A stretch of DNA of 39,814 bases from Candidatus Enterococcus murrayae (GTDB lineage Bacteria; Bacillota; Bacilli; Lactobacillales; Enterococcaceae). A program made the position numbers and the translations under genes. Of the stretch, positions 1 to 9,246 are shown piece by piece. Each line of letters starts with the position of its first letter. Position 1 is the stretch's first letter. The notes under the pieces are model-generated. The model did not search any database. It saw only the letters and a program-made list of their open reading frames with translations, and had not been told where the DNA came from. The stretch spans positions 1 to 39,814 of the forward strand of contig NZ_JAFLVR010000067.1 in assembly GCF_017315985.1 (NCBI RefSeq), in the 5' to 3' direction.

Positions 1-18
1 TTGGTATATGACGCTTAC
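1..18. repeat. IS66-like terminal inverted repeat at the left edge
   Basis: The first 18 bases, TTGGTATATGACGCTTAC, are the exact reverse complement of the last 18 bases of the window. Read outward the end is 5'-GTAAGCG, which from memory is the usual start of IS66-family terminal repeats. The element body would lie to the left of the window. The flanking 8 bases here (GTTTAACT) differ from those at the other end (AGTTATCT), so the two ends are not one insertion with its target duplication. The family call is recall, not a database match. Confidence 0.6.
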
Positions 19-123
19 GTTTAACTTTCAAACATACAAACAAATTATTTCATTAATCTATATTAGGGGCTCAAGATAAGAACTGAAGAGACCTTATTAT
101 ATTGTAAGCAAAAATCTTATAGA

Positions 124-158
124 AAAGACCGGCAATTTACCTCAGATTGTCGGTCTTT
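124..158. terminator. Rho-independent terminator, bidirectional
   Basis: A 13-bp stem (AAAGACCGGCAAT pairing with ATTGTCGGTCTTT, one G-U) with a 9-base loop lies just beyond the stop of the minus-strand gene ending at 198. The A and T runs on the two sides allow termination in both directions. Confidence 0.75.
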
Positions 159-197
159 ACTGGCAGCTATTGAATTTGTGACTTATCGAAGCAAAGG

Positions 198-470
198 CTA
201 GTTCGTTTCAAAGATCTGAGGAACAATCATATCAATTTTAAGTATTTCATCTTCTGATAAAACTTTCCCATCTTTTCTCCAAATAGAGATTTTGCGTTTT
301 TCTTTTTCAAGAGCATAATTCTCCGCCACATATTTTGCTCGCTGATTATTCAAAAAGGTCTTAATGAAAATGGCACGTAATTGATTAAGGCTCAAGCCAT
401 TTTCTCCTTGTTTTAGGAATGGTGATTCGTAAATATAAACACGTTTATCGTTTGAAATAGTTCCTCTCAT
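198..470 (-). CDS. Small protein of unknown function (90 aa), intact member of a locally repeated family
   Basis: I do not recognise a named domain. The protein is charged and soluble-looking, with a core LSLNQLRAIFIKTFLNN and a C-terminal WRKDGKVLSEDEILKID. The start is taken at the ATG at 470 because AAAGGAG lies just upstream. A longer frame would begin at 503, but its ATG has no ribosome site. The same start context recurs in the decayed copy near 30870. Two damaged relatives occur at 25112-25249 and 30870-31140, so this is the only complete copy of the family here. It stands alone between a terminator and a 340-base gap. Its link with TA genes around the other copies hints at an accessory or addiction-related role, but that is only inference. 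Confidence 0.7.
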   Translation of the reverse strand: MRGTISNDKRVYIYESPFLKQGENGLSLNQLRAIFIKTFLNNQRAKYVAENYALEKEKRKISIWRKDGKVLSEDEILKIDMIVPQIFETN

Positions 471-887
471 TTTTAACTCCTTTGATACATTTAATAGCTT
501 CATTCTAGCAATAAAACTTTTGAAATAATAGCTTATTCAACTATTTAATTCAGAAAATGAAGGAATCAGAACACATAAAATTATTTAGAAGAACACTCAA
601 GTCAGAAAGGCTAAAACTGCGAATAATAATTGTATGATATTTTTCCATTTGATGGTGAAGAGAAATCTAAAAGGAAGGATACTTATGTTTTAATTTATCG
701 ATGAGCGACAATGCGTTATATTATATAAATAATTATTTATTGTTCGGTTAGGATTAACCTTTTAAATATTGAATGTGATGCTGATTTTTTATACAAGCTA
801 TTATATTGACAGTTGTTATATAAAAAAGATATGATCAAACTGAAAGTTAGTCAATATCCATCATATTTAAGAGAAAGGCGGATAAAA
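471..887. other. Intergenic gap upstream of the AraC-type gene
   Basis: About 400 AT-rich bases between divergent genes. I see no gene, RNA or clear repeat. The promoters of the minus-strand 90-aa gene and of the AraC-type gene must lie here, but no hexamer pair stands out enough to call. Confidence 0.5.
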
Positions 888-1724
888 ATGGAACCCCGTA
901 TTCAGGAAATTATTACGTATATGGAAAAATTCGCTTGTGAAGGCTTGAAGGTAGAAAAGGTTGCCGAGCATTTTGGCTATAGCAAATTTCATTTTAGTAG
1001 AGAATTCAAAAGGATTACCGGTATTTCACCAAACGAGTATCTTTCTTCGCTTAAAATTGAAAACGGTATCGAATCTTTAGTTAATGGAGAATCCGTCATC
1101 AATTCTCAGCTGGATGCAGGCTATTCAAGTCCTGGGACCTTTACAACGACTTTTACTAAAAATACTGGACTGTCACCTAAAACCTATGCAAAGCAAGTGA
1201 ATCATTTATTTGAACTAGTGAAGCAGCAAGAAGCCGTCAATGAAGACAATGACTCCTTATTTTACAGAAATCCCAATTTTCCAATCATCGTTAGTCCTTA
1301 TAAATTGACCGTACATATCGAAGTACCTGAGGATTTTAAGGGAATCGTGTTTAGTGGATTATTTCTTAAGCCAAACCCCAATCATCAACCAATTATGGGG
1401 AGATGTCGGGTAAAGAAATTTGAGTATGATTTTTACCATCTGTCTCCTGGGACCTATTATCCGTTGGCTTGCGGAGTAAGGAGGAGTAAGAATCCTTTCC
1501 GCTATTTCCAATTAAGCAAAGCCATGAGGGCCTGCGATGGGCAATCAGTGACTTTCCCGTTGGAAAAGGACGAAGAATTGACTATCCACTTAAGAGAGCG
1601 GAAGATTAGCGATCCGCCACTGATCATTAATCTGCCCAATATTCTAGCAAACGGGATTAAGCAGCAGTTGGCAAGAAATAGACGAAAAGTAAAGAATCGT
1701 TTTTTACAAAAGACAGCAAAGTAG
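888..1724 (+). CDS. AraC-family transcriptional regulator
   Basis: A 278-aa DNA-binding regulator. The AraC-type double helix-turn-helix is at the N-terminus (residues about 5-105), with the first helix pair around KVEKVAEHFGYSKFHFSREF and the second around the GYSSPGTFTTTF stretch followed by the typical TGLSPKTYAK. The remaining 170 residues are a beta-rich domain I cannot name, ending in a basic tail (RNRRKVKNR). The start is at 888 because GAGAAAGGCGG precedes it; the frame is open 25 codons further but lacks a ribosome site there. It is followed 60 bases later by a rhodanese-like gene. The last bases of this gene and its downstream spacer recur before the second rhodanese at 14639, so the two loci share history. 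The effector and targets are unknown. Confidence 0.88.
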   Translation: MEPRIQEIITYMEKFACEGLKVEKVAEHFGYSKFHFSREFKRITGISPNEYLSSLKIENGIESLVNGESVINSQLDAGYSSPGTFTTTFTKNTGLSPKTYAKQVNHLFELVKQQEAVNEDNDSLFYRNPNFPIIVSPYKLTVHIEVPEDFKGIVFSGLFLKPNPNHQPIMGRCRVKKFEYDFYHLSPGTYYPLACGVRRSKNPFRYFQLSKAMRACDGQSVTFPLEKDEELTIHLRERKISDPPLIINLPNILANGIKQQLARNRRKVKNRFLQKTAK

Positions 1725-1784
1725 AAGAAGTTTCCTCTTCACTGAACTGATAAGATTGGTTTATCAAAAACAAAGGAGCGATTG

Positions 1785-2144
1785 ATGATGGAAAGAATGG
1801 ATTATTTGCAGGCGGTTATTGACTCACAGAAAACACCGATCGAAGTATTTATGGGAATTCAAGAAAACAAGGATGCGTTTGAGGTGGTGGATGTACGTAT
1901 CGGCGAACCAGAATTTTTGAAGGAAAAAATTGTGGGTGCGAAACAAATTCCACTCATGGCATTAGAAAGTCGGTTAAGCGAACTTGATAAGTCCAAACTA
2001 ATTTATGTAGTAACATGGAATGCTGCATGTACTTTAGCAAAACAAGCAAGTATTCTTCTGCTAAATCACGGTTATCAAGTATTAGAGATTGGCGGCGGAA
2101 ATGAAGCTTGGAAGGCAATGGGATTACCGATGCAGGAAATCTGA
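1785..2144 (+). CDS. Rhodanese-like domain protein (copy 1)
   Basis: A single-domain rhodanese fold protein of about 119 aa. Family marks are the DVR motif (VVDVRIGEPEF), the AKQIPL strand and the C-terminal GGGNEAWKAMGLP. In rhodaneses that carry two cysteines in the active loop the pattern is C-4-C; here the loop is TWNAAC, so the usual catalytic cysteine position is threonine and only the second cysteine remains. Classical sulphur transfer is therefore doubtful. The start is the ATG at 1785, 7 bases after AAAGGAG. Copy 2 at 14639-15001 is about 70 percent identical. It probably forms a unit with the AraC-type gene upstream. A role in sulphur or redox handling is family inference only. Confidence 0.87.
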   Translation: MMERMDYLQAVIDSQKTPIEVFMGIQENKDAFEVVDVRIGEPEFLKEKIVGAKQIPLMALESRLSELDKSKLIYVVTWNAACTLAKQASILLLNHGYQVLEIGGGNEAWKAMGLPMQEI

Positions 2145-2277
2145 TTGAAACAAGATAGAAATGTCTTATCAAGTTAACTTTTCCTTATCGAACAACGATG
2201 AGTGAAGAGTTGTGATGTTTGAAATTCGTATGAATAGGAAAATAATAAACCAATCGAAATGTATATCATTTGCATGA

Positions 2278-2307
2278 AAGAGGCTCTGGATAATCGGAGC
2301 CTCTTTT
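2278..2307 (+). terminator. Rho-independent terminator
   Basis: A perfect 10-bp stem, AAAGAGGCTC against GAGCCTCTTT, with a 10-base loop and trailing T run, about 130 bases after the rhodanese stop. The rest of the 2145-2640 gap holds no gene that I can see. Confidence 0.85.
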
Positions 2308-2557
2308 GTTGTGGTTATTGAAGAAGTTTTGTAATTAAACATGATTATTTATGGGGGACTGTACATCCTAGAAAAGCAATCTAATATAGAGTGATATAAA
2401 AATATTGAGATGACAAAACTGTTCGTTTAACTTAATCTTTTCAAATGGTGCCGTTTAAAGAAAAGCTCTAATCTATTTTATTGTAAGAAGTCAAATTTTG
2501 TGAAGAAATTCAATTTGATTAGCAAGAATTAAGCAAGAGATTAAAAACATGAGTATT

Positions 2558-2587
2558 TTGAGCGTTTTATTACATGTTTATTATAGT
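2558..2587 (+). promoter_or_regulatory. Possible promoter of the giant adhesin gene
   Basis: TTGAGC (2558-2563) and TATAGT (2582-2587) are separated by 18 bases, about 57 bases before the start codon. The match is moderate and the region is AT-rich, so chance cannot be excluded. Confidence 0.4.
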
Positions 2588-2644
2588 TTTTGTCTATTCT
2601 TATATTAGTTTAAATTGAAACAGCTTCTAAAGGGGATGGGTATT

Positions 2645-5600
2645 TTGGTGGAAAAAAATAGAGAAAAATTAGGGGAGCATGCAATAAGAAGAAAGAGCGT
2701 GGAAACGTTCATTTACAGTTTTATGACTTTTTTAATCCTGTTAAATTCATTGACGCCTTTGGTCTCAATTGCGGAAACAGTGGCACCACCTGCATTAACC
2801 TTAAAAAGTATCGAAAAAGGAAATGCAGATAATCAATTGGATGTTAAGGTATCTGCGCTAAATGAAAAGCAAGTTGCAAAGCTTGAGGCCTCTCAGCCAA
2901 TTGTTGAGCGAGCTCAATTAGAGAAAGACGGGCATTCAATAGACTTGAATGTTGAAAAGAATCAAATCATCGAGGTACAGACTGATTTTAGCGGAGAAGG
3001 AATGATCCATTTAACATTGGAGCAGGATTCTTTCAAGCAAATGCGTCAATTTGATATTCAGTATCAAGGGCAGAGTCTAGTGTATCAACATCCAGATTCC
3101 TTGGAACAGACTTCCACTGAAGCCTCGAGTTCAACAGCAATAGATGATATAAAGAGCAGCGTGGTTGCAAATACTACAATTAGCAGCTCTGAAACCATAG
3201 GAAGCTCAGAGGAAGATAGTAAAGAATTTAAAAGTCAAGAATCGCCGAAAAAAGATAGTGTTGTTACTCGAGCGGAAGAGCCAACCGATATTCGGACCTA
3301 TTTTCCTAATGGTGATGGGACGATTCTAACTGGCTCTAACTTAGTGTATTTAGATGATAAAGGAAATGTTGTTGAACCTCCGGTCGGTCCGAATACGAAT
3401 GTTCGTATTTATTATAGTTGGAGTATTCCAGAAGAGGTAAGAAAACAAATTAAACCCGGAGATTATTTTGATTTTCAATTGCCAGATGAATTGATACCTA
3501 AAAATTCTGCCAGCGGAGAGTTGAAAAATGAAGATGGCGAAGTATACGCGACATACACTGTTGATAAAAATGGAAACGTTCGATTTACGTTTACTGAGGA
3601 AGTTCAGAATCAAAGTGATATCAATGGACAATTTTATTTTGACACATTTTTCAATAAAGAACATATTGATGGACCAGGTGATATTACGATTCACTATCCA
3701 GTAGAAGATAATTTGCCTCCTGTGGATATTGAAATACATCCAGATACAGAAAAGTCAATTGACAAAAAAGGCCATTTTGATCGAACGCCCAATCCTTCTA
3801 GTGTCGAGTGGACCGTGGATATCAACCAATCAATGAATCACTTAACCGATCCCACGGTTAGTGAAAGTTGGCCGGATGGCATTACCTACAAATCAGTCAA
3901 AGTGTCTGAACTAGTCATGAATCTAGACGGATCAGTTAAAGAGGTTGGTCGAGAATTGAGTCCAGATGAATACACCGTAGATTCTAATGGAAATGTGACA
4001 ATTCTAGGAGATACAAACAAAGCCTACCGAATTGTTTACCAAACAGACATAGATGATTCAATAAAACCAACTGATGGTGGCAAGGTAAGTTTTACAAACA
4101 AAGCCTCCTTAACCGATAAAAATGATCCAGATGGATTTGATGCGAAGGCGACAGTAACTACCAATTATGGGAAAACAATTGAAAAAAATATGACGAATTA
4201 TGATGCTGATAATCAGCAGTTCAATTGGGAAATAAACTACAATTACAACGAAAAAAATATACCAAAAGATCAGGCGACCATTATTGATACTATCAGTAAT
4301 AATATGGACCTAGTAGATGATTCAATGAAACTCTATCCAATCACCTTTGATAATAAGGGCAATGAGATTAAGGGAACCCCTTTAGTTGAAGGAAAAGATT
4401 ACATCTTAGAACCGAATCCAGACGGCAAAGGCTTTGTTGTGAAGTTTTTGCATGATATGGACCAAGCAGTGAAAGTAGAATATCAAACAAAAGTGGATGG
4501 TATAGTAACCGATCCAACACAGGTAAATAATTCTGTTTCGATTGGTACGGGGCAAACAGACAGCGACAAAGGTACTGCTCAGCAACAAAATGTGATCAAA
4601 AAATTGACTAACGTAGATTATTCTACTCATAAAGCTCAATGGACAATCAGTGTCAATAAAAATCATTATTATATGAAGGACTTAGAATTAACGGATACGT
4701 ATTCACCAATTCCAGGACTATCAATGGCGATAAAACCAGATTTGACCCCTGATTTTGAAATACGCGATGTTACAACAAATAAAGTTTTGACGCCTGGATC
4801 GGATTACGAACTACAACTATTAAAAGACGCCAATGGAAATGAAACAGGATTTAAGGTGGTCTTTAAAGGAGATTACAATCCAACAGAAGATGAATTCAAA
4901 TTAACCTACAAAACAAATTTTGATGTGACTTTGTTAGATCCTAATAAACCAGAATTGGATCACTTTAAAAATAGTATTTCCGCGGATTGGAAGGACGAAT
5001 CCGGTGACGATCACCATTCAGAGGATAACCAAAATTTCAAACCCAATGATCCCTATCAGTTAAACGCACAAAAAAGCGGTCAATACAACGCACAAACAAA
5101 AGAAATCACGTGGACAATCGCTGTCAATTTAAGTGGAAATGTTCTTACAAATGCTCAATTAAAAGATGCCATCAAAAAGAATCAAGACTACGTTTCTGAA
5201 TCACTGAAAATTTATGAAGCAGAAGTAGAAAAGGATGGCACAGTAGTAAAGAAACAACCTGAGACCGTTGTTAATAACCAAATGAGAAAAGTCGAAGAAC
5301 CCTCAGAGAGTAACGATCAATCCATTTTGATTGATTTCCCTAATCAAGTAGACACAACCTACATGATTGAATTTAAGACATCTGTAAAAGAGAAAATTAT
5401 TGCAGGATCTAATCAATATGAAAATGTTGCACACTATGAAAATGCTGGCGACGACCGTGATGTGATTGGTGAAGTAGGAATTAAAAACGGCGGGGAATTT
5501 GTTCAAAAAACTGGTGAACAAGACGAACAGGACCCAGACTATGTGAACTGGCATGCGGTCATTAATCCTTCTCAATCCACTTTAGAAAATGTAGTTATCA

Positions 5601-8600
5601 CAGATGAACCTACTGAAAATCAAGTGATCGATAAAGAATCAATCAAACTTTATGAAACAACAGTAGCTGCAGATGGAACAATCACTCCTAATCTGGATAA
5701 GCCTCTAACCTTGGATAAAGATTACTCTATTGAGCTGATAACTGACAATGAGACTGGAAAACAACAACTAACAATCAAGTTCCTTCATAAGATAGATACT
5801 GCTTATCAGTTAGAGTATCGAAGCTATATCACTTCTTCAGCGAGTGGAAATACGGACACTGTATCCAATAAATTATCTGTTACAGGAGATAATGAGCAAA
5901 TAGTTTCTGGTGGTGATGGACAAGATGTGGTCGTCGAGATTAACCATAGCGGAGGTTCTGCAAACGGGAAAAAGGGAAAATTGACAATTCAGAAAACAGA
6001 AGCTGATGGAAAGACTCATTTAACTGGAGCGCACTTCCAGCTGTGGAATACAATGAAGACTCAGCTGCTTAGAGAAGGCGATGTAGACAGTAATGGTCAA
6101 CTTACATTTGGAAGTCTTCCCTATGGAGAATACTTATTGTTTGAAACGAAGGCACCAGATGGATTCACCATTTCTGATGATTTGGTTGCTGGTCGTCGTA
6201 TAACGATTAATGAAAATACCTCTGCAAACGATGCCGCACCATCAATCATTCGGAATGAACGGAACAAAGTAATTTTTCAAAAAACAGATGAAAATGGAAA
6301 TCCAATAAAATTAGATAATGGTGTAACCAAAGGGGCACGATTTAAGTTAGAAAAAATTGGTCCATTAGCCCTCGAAACGGACTTATGGACAGAAGTACCG
6401 TTGAGTCCGGATACAACAAATAGTGAAGGATTTCTTGAAGTTGACAGTTTGGCTTTAGGTGTTTATCGATTGACTGAGATAGAAGCTCCGACAGGCTTTG
6501 TTTTAGATCCACGGCCAACCTATTTCGTAGTTTATCGAAACAGTCATTATCAAATACCGACCGTACATGTCTCACATAAAAATTACCAAGGAAGTGCTGT
6601 TCTTGTTAAAAGAGACAGTCAAGGAAATTCGCTTTCTGGTGCTGCCTTTGATGTAATTAACAGCCAAGGAGAAAAAGTCAATCAGCAGCCATTGATTTCT
6701 CAAGATGATGGTCGAGTGATAGTTACTGGCTTGGCTCCAGGAAACTATAAATTTGTAGAAACGAAAGCACCTAATAGTTTTATTCAAAATACACAAGAAG
6801 TTCCATTTACTATTTCAGATAAAGCAAATGGAAAACCAACTGCAGTCACTACCCAACCTGATGGCGCGCCACTAGAATTAACCAATTATCAAGGTTCTGT
6901 TGAATTTTTGAAAAAAGATGAGAAAGGAAATACACTCAAAGGAGCAGAATTCAATATACTTGATTCCAATGGAGATGTGGTCAATCAAGAACCGCTCATT
7001 TCCGATGAAACTGGAAAGGTGAAAATGGATTCTTTAGCGCCAGGAGAGTATGTGCTTGAGGAAATAAAAGCTCCAGATGGTTACATGTTAAACAAAGAAA
7101 CGATTCCATTTACGATAAAAGCTTCCCAAAATGGAAAAGTTTCTGTAATCAAGCTTCGTGATTTTATCAATTACCAAGGGGCGTTTGAACTAACGAAACG
7201 CAATACAGATGGTGATGGGTTAAAAGGTGCTGAGTTTACGCTATTTAAAAAAGATAAAACAACTGTGGTTAAAAAGGCCACAAGTAATTCGGATGGAAAA
7301 GTTCTATTTGAAGAGTTATCTCCTGGAACGTACTATTATCAAGAGACAAAGGCACCAGAAGTTTCCGAAGGTAGTGATTACGTCATTAATCCTTCTCTGA
7401 TAAAAATTGAAATTCCTGAAGTATCAAATGGGAAAGTACAAGTAGGTGATATAGGCGATTTTCAAAACTTCCGTGGAAAGGCACAGGTTACTAAAGTAGG
7501 TGATGGAGGTTCGATTGCTGGAGCAGAATTTGAGTTGTATCATATCGTCGATGGGGAGCAATATTTTGTTAAAAAGATCATTACCCCTAAAGACGGTGTC
7601 TTAGATATATCTGAACTAGGTGCAGGAGACTACAAACTCATTGAAACAAAGCCTGCACCAGGCTACATCATTAATGATCAGCCTATCTATTTTGTTGTTC
7701 AAGAAAATGATGATCAGAATCCAACTATTGATAATCTTGATTTCGAGAATTACCAAGTGGAAGTTGTTGGTCATAAGATGAATGAACGAAAAGAATCCTT
7801 GGCAGGAGCTGAGTATCAAATATTTGATATCTCGGATAAAGAGAAGCCAGTTACTGTAATCAATCAAGCAGGTGAAAATACGGATACTATTATTTCTGAT
7901 GAGAATGGCAAGATTTACTTCAAAGGGATTAACGAAGGAAACTATCTATTGAAAGAAACGAAGGCTCCAAAAGAATATATTTTGGATAAAACAGCTCATC
8001 CATTTGAGATCACCAAACAAACTGGAAAACCTGAGACGATTAATCTAGGTGATTTTGTTAATTATCAAGGCTCTGTTCAACTCCTTAAGAAAAATGAAGC
8101 AGGCAAAACTCTTCAAGGAGCAGAATTCGAAATTCAGAATAGTCAAGGAGAAGCTCAAACGATACTTGACTCTAAAGGAAAAGAAAGCAAAATATTGATT
8201 TCTGATAAAAATGGTAAAATTTTTGCGACAGGGTTAGTTCCTGGTAAGTACCAATTAGTCGAAACAAAAGCACCAACTGGCTATCTACTCAATACCGAAA
8301 AGCCCCACTTTCAGATTGCCCGAAGCACAACTGGCAAGCCTGCGACGATAGCTCTTGGAGATTTCATTAATTATCAGGGGTCTGTTCGAATGAAAAAGGT
8401 GACAGAATCAGAAAAAGGATTAGCTGGGGCTGTTTTTGAAGTTCGCAAAGATAATGGTACGCTTATTGGAAAGTATACTTCTGATACTAAAGGGATAATA
8501 ACTGTTGAACAGTTACAGCCCGGTAAGTACTATTTTGATGAGATAAAGGCACCGAACGGCTATAGTATCAATCATGAGAGACGTAAGTTCCAAATCTCGG

Positions 8601-8818
8601 CGGCTAACAAAAATAAACCCGAGACAGTTGATGTCGGTCAGTTCGTAAATAAAAGAGTCCCTGCTACACCAAAAGATACGAAGAATTCATATAGGAATGC
8701 TCAGTCATCTAGTTCAAATTATCCTAAAACAAATGATACGCGGAGCACATTGCTGCTAGTAGTAGGGATAATAATTATTGCTATTGTTGGGGGTATTTAC
8801 TTTAAAAGAAAAAATTAA
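2645..8818 (+). CDS. Giant cell-wall-anchored adhesin with collagen-binding-like and nine CnaB (SpaA-like) repeats
   Basis: About 2057 aa, exported and sortase-anchored. A long signal peptide (FIYSFMTFLILLNSLTPLVS, cut near IAET) leads to a serine-rich spacer, then an Ig-like adhesin head (about residues 220-480). Four collagen-binding-type domains follow (about 480-1110), each opening with a pattern such as FNWEINYN or AQWTISVN. Nine CnaB/SpaA prealbumin-like repeats (about 1110-2010) each begin with a lysine strand (GSVEFLKKDEKG type) and close with the E-T/I-K-A-P motif whose Glu helps form internal isopeptide bonds. The tail has YPKTN in place of LPXTG, a hydrophobic helix (LLLVVGIIIIAIVGGIYF) and KRKN. 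The start is set at TTG 2645, 9 bases after AAAGGGG; GTG 2648 and ATG 2636 are alternatives. It likely mediates attachment to host matrix; the ligand is unknown. Confidence 0.93.
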   Translation: MVEKNREKLGEHAIRRKSVETFIYSFMTFLILLNSLTPLVSIAETVAPPALTLKSIEKGNADNQLDVKVSALNEKQVAKLEASQPIVERAQLEKDGHSIDLNVEKNQIIEVQTDFSGEGMIHLTLEQDSFKQMRQFDIQYQGQSLVYQHPDSLEQTSTEASSSTAIDDIKSSVVANTTISSSETIGSSEEDSKEFKSQESPKKDSVVTRAEEPTDIRTYFPNGDGTILTGSNLVYLDDKGNVVEPPVGPNTNVRIYYSWSIPEEVRKQIKPGDYFDFQLPDELIPKNSASGELKNEDGEVYATYTVDKNGNVRFTFTEEVQNQSDINGQFYFDTFFNKEHIDGPGDITIHYPVEDNLPPVDIEIHPDTEKSIDKKGHFDRTPNPSSVEWTVDINQSMNHLTDPTVSESWPDGITYKSVKVSELVMNLDGSVKEVGRELSPDEYTVDSNGNVTILGDTNKAYRIVYQTDIDDSIKPTDGGKVSFTNKASLTDKNDPDGFDAKATVTTNYGKTIEKNMTNYDADNQQFNWEINYNYNEKNIPKDQATIIDTISNNMDLVDDSMKLYPITFDNKGNEIKGTPLVEGKDYILEPNPDGKGFVVKFLHDMDQAVKVEYQTKVDGIVTDPTQVNNSVSIGTGQTDSDKGTAQQQNVIKKLTNVDYSTHKAQWTISVNKNHYYMKDLELTDTYSPIPGLSMAIKPDLTPDFEIRDVTTNKVLTPGSDYELQLLKDANGNETGFKVVFKGDYNPTEDEFKLTYKTNFDVTLLDPNKPELDHFKNSISADWKDESGDDHHSEDNQNFKPNDPYQLNAQKSGQYNAQTKEITWTIAVNLSGNVLTNAQLKDAIKKNQDYVSESLKIYEAEVEKDGTVVKKQPETVVNNQMRKVEEPSESNDQSILIDFPNQVDTTYMIEFKTSVKEKIIAGSNQYENVAHYENAGDDRDVIGEVGIKNGGEFVQKTGEQDEQDPDYVNWHAVINPSQSTLENVVITDEPTENQVIDKESIKLYETTVAADGTITPNLDKPLTLDKDYSIELITDNETGKQQLTIKFLHKIDTAYQLEYRSYITSSASGNTDTVSNKLSVTGDNEQIVSGGDGQDVVVEINHSGGSANGKKGKLTIQKTEADGKTHLTGAHFQLWNTMKTQLLREGDVDSNGQLTFGSLPYGEYLLFETKAPDGFTISDDLVAGRRITINENTSANDAAPSIIRNERNKVIFQKTDENGNPIKLDNGVTKGARFKLEKIGPLALETDLWTEVPLSPDTTNSEGFLEVDSLALGVYRLTEIEAPTGFVLDPRPTYFVVYRNSHYQIPTVHVSHKNYQGSAVLVKRDSQGNSLSGAAFDVINSQGEKVNQQPLISQDDGRVIVTGLAPGNYKFVETKAPNSFIQNTQEVPFTISDKANGKPTAVTTQPDGAPLELTNYQGSVEFLKKDEKGNTLKGAEFNILDSNGDVVNQEPLISDETGKVKMDSLAPGEYVLEEIKAPDGYMLNKETIPFTIKASQNGKVSVIKLRDFINYQGAFELTKRNTDGDGLKGAEFTLFKKDKTTVVKKATSNSDGKVLFEELSPGTYYYQETKAPEVSEGSDYVINPSLIKIEIPEVSNGKVQVGDIGDFQNFRGKAQVTKVGDGGSIAGAEFELYHIVDGEQYFVKKIITPKDGVLDISELGAGDYKLIETKPAPGYIINDQPIYFVVQENDDQNPTIDNLDFENYQVEVVGHKMNERKESLAGAEYQIFDISDKEKPVTVINQAGENTDTIISDENGKIYFKGINEGNYLLKETKAPKEYILDKTAHPFEITKQTGKPETINLGDFVNYQGSVQLLKKNEAGKTLQGAEFEIQNSQGEAQTILDSKGKESKILISDKNGKIFATGLVPGKYQLVETKAPTGYLLNTEKPHFQIARSTTGKPATIALGDFINYQGSVRMKKVTESEKGLAGAVFEVRKDNGTLIGKYTSDTKGIITVEQLQPGKYYFDEIKAPNGYSINHERRKFQISAANKNKPETVDVGQFVNKRVPATPKDTKNSYRNAQSSSSNYPKTNDTRSTLLLVVGIIIIAIVGGIYFKRKN

Positions 8819-8823
8819 GTAGT

Positions 8824-8855
8824 AAGAGGTCTAGGCGATTTGCTTAGACCTCTTT
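8824..8855 (+). terminator. Rho-independent terminator after the adhesin
   Basis: AAGAGGTCTA pairs with TAGACCTCTT around an 11-base loop, six bases after the adhesin stop, followed by T residues. It separates the adhesin from the next secreted protein. The rest of the gap to 9178 shows no convincing gene. Confidence 0.85.
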
Positions 8856-9178
8856 GCAATTTTACTTCAAATGTATATAAAACAATCATTCAAAGACAAA
8901 ATGATCTGGACAGTAGATATTTTTCAGATGAGTACAAATGCTTGGAACGAAAGTGTTTCTTGGTGCAGAAGGAGCCCCTTTATAGAAAAAAAACTTTAAT
9001 AGTAACTGATAATTTTTGTGGAAATAATAAGCGAGTTAATTCTACGGTTAATTGAAAAATTAATTATTAATAAAAATGTCAGTTAGGATTCACGGATTTA
9101 ATATCAGATAAATGTTGTAATTAACGATCTATATTAATTGACTGACGTAGCTAATAATCAATGAAATTAGTTTCTGTC

Positions 9179-9207
9179 TTGACACATGTTAAAATAACTT
9201 ATATTAT
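9179..9207 (+). promoter_or_regulatory. Strong sigma-A-type promoter
   Basis: TTGACA (9179-9184) and TATTAT (9202-9207) with exactly 17 bases between them, 40 bases upstream of the secreted-protein start codon. It is one of the best promoter matches in the window. Confidence 0.8.
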
Positions 9208-9213
9208 TTCATG

Positions 9214-9227
9214 TGTAAGCGATTACG
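9214..9227 (+). promoter_or_regulatory. Possible cre site (CcpA operator)
   Basis: TGTAAGCGATTACG matches 12 of 14 positions of the catabolite-response consensus TGWAARCGYTWWCA as I recall it. It sits right at the expected transcription start of the 9179 promoter, where CcpA binding would repress. Carbon-source control of the downstream secreted protein is inferred. Confidence 0.45.
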
Positions 9228-9246
9228 AATAGAAGGAGGAACTTTT

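Noticed and set aside
3350-7867. Several minus-strand open frames of 75-130 codons inside the giant adhesin gene
   Set aside because: They run antisense to a clear coding sequence, lack ribosome sites and show no domain.
8840-9055. A 71-codon plus-strand frame after the adhesin
   Set aside because: Its start lies inside the terminator hairpin and there is no ribosome site or recognisable motif.
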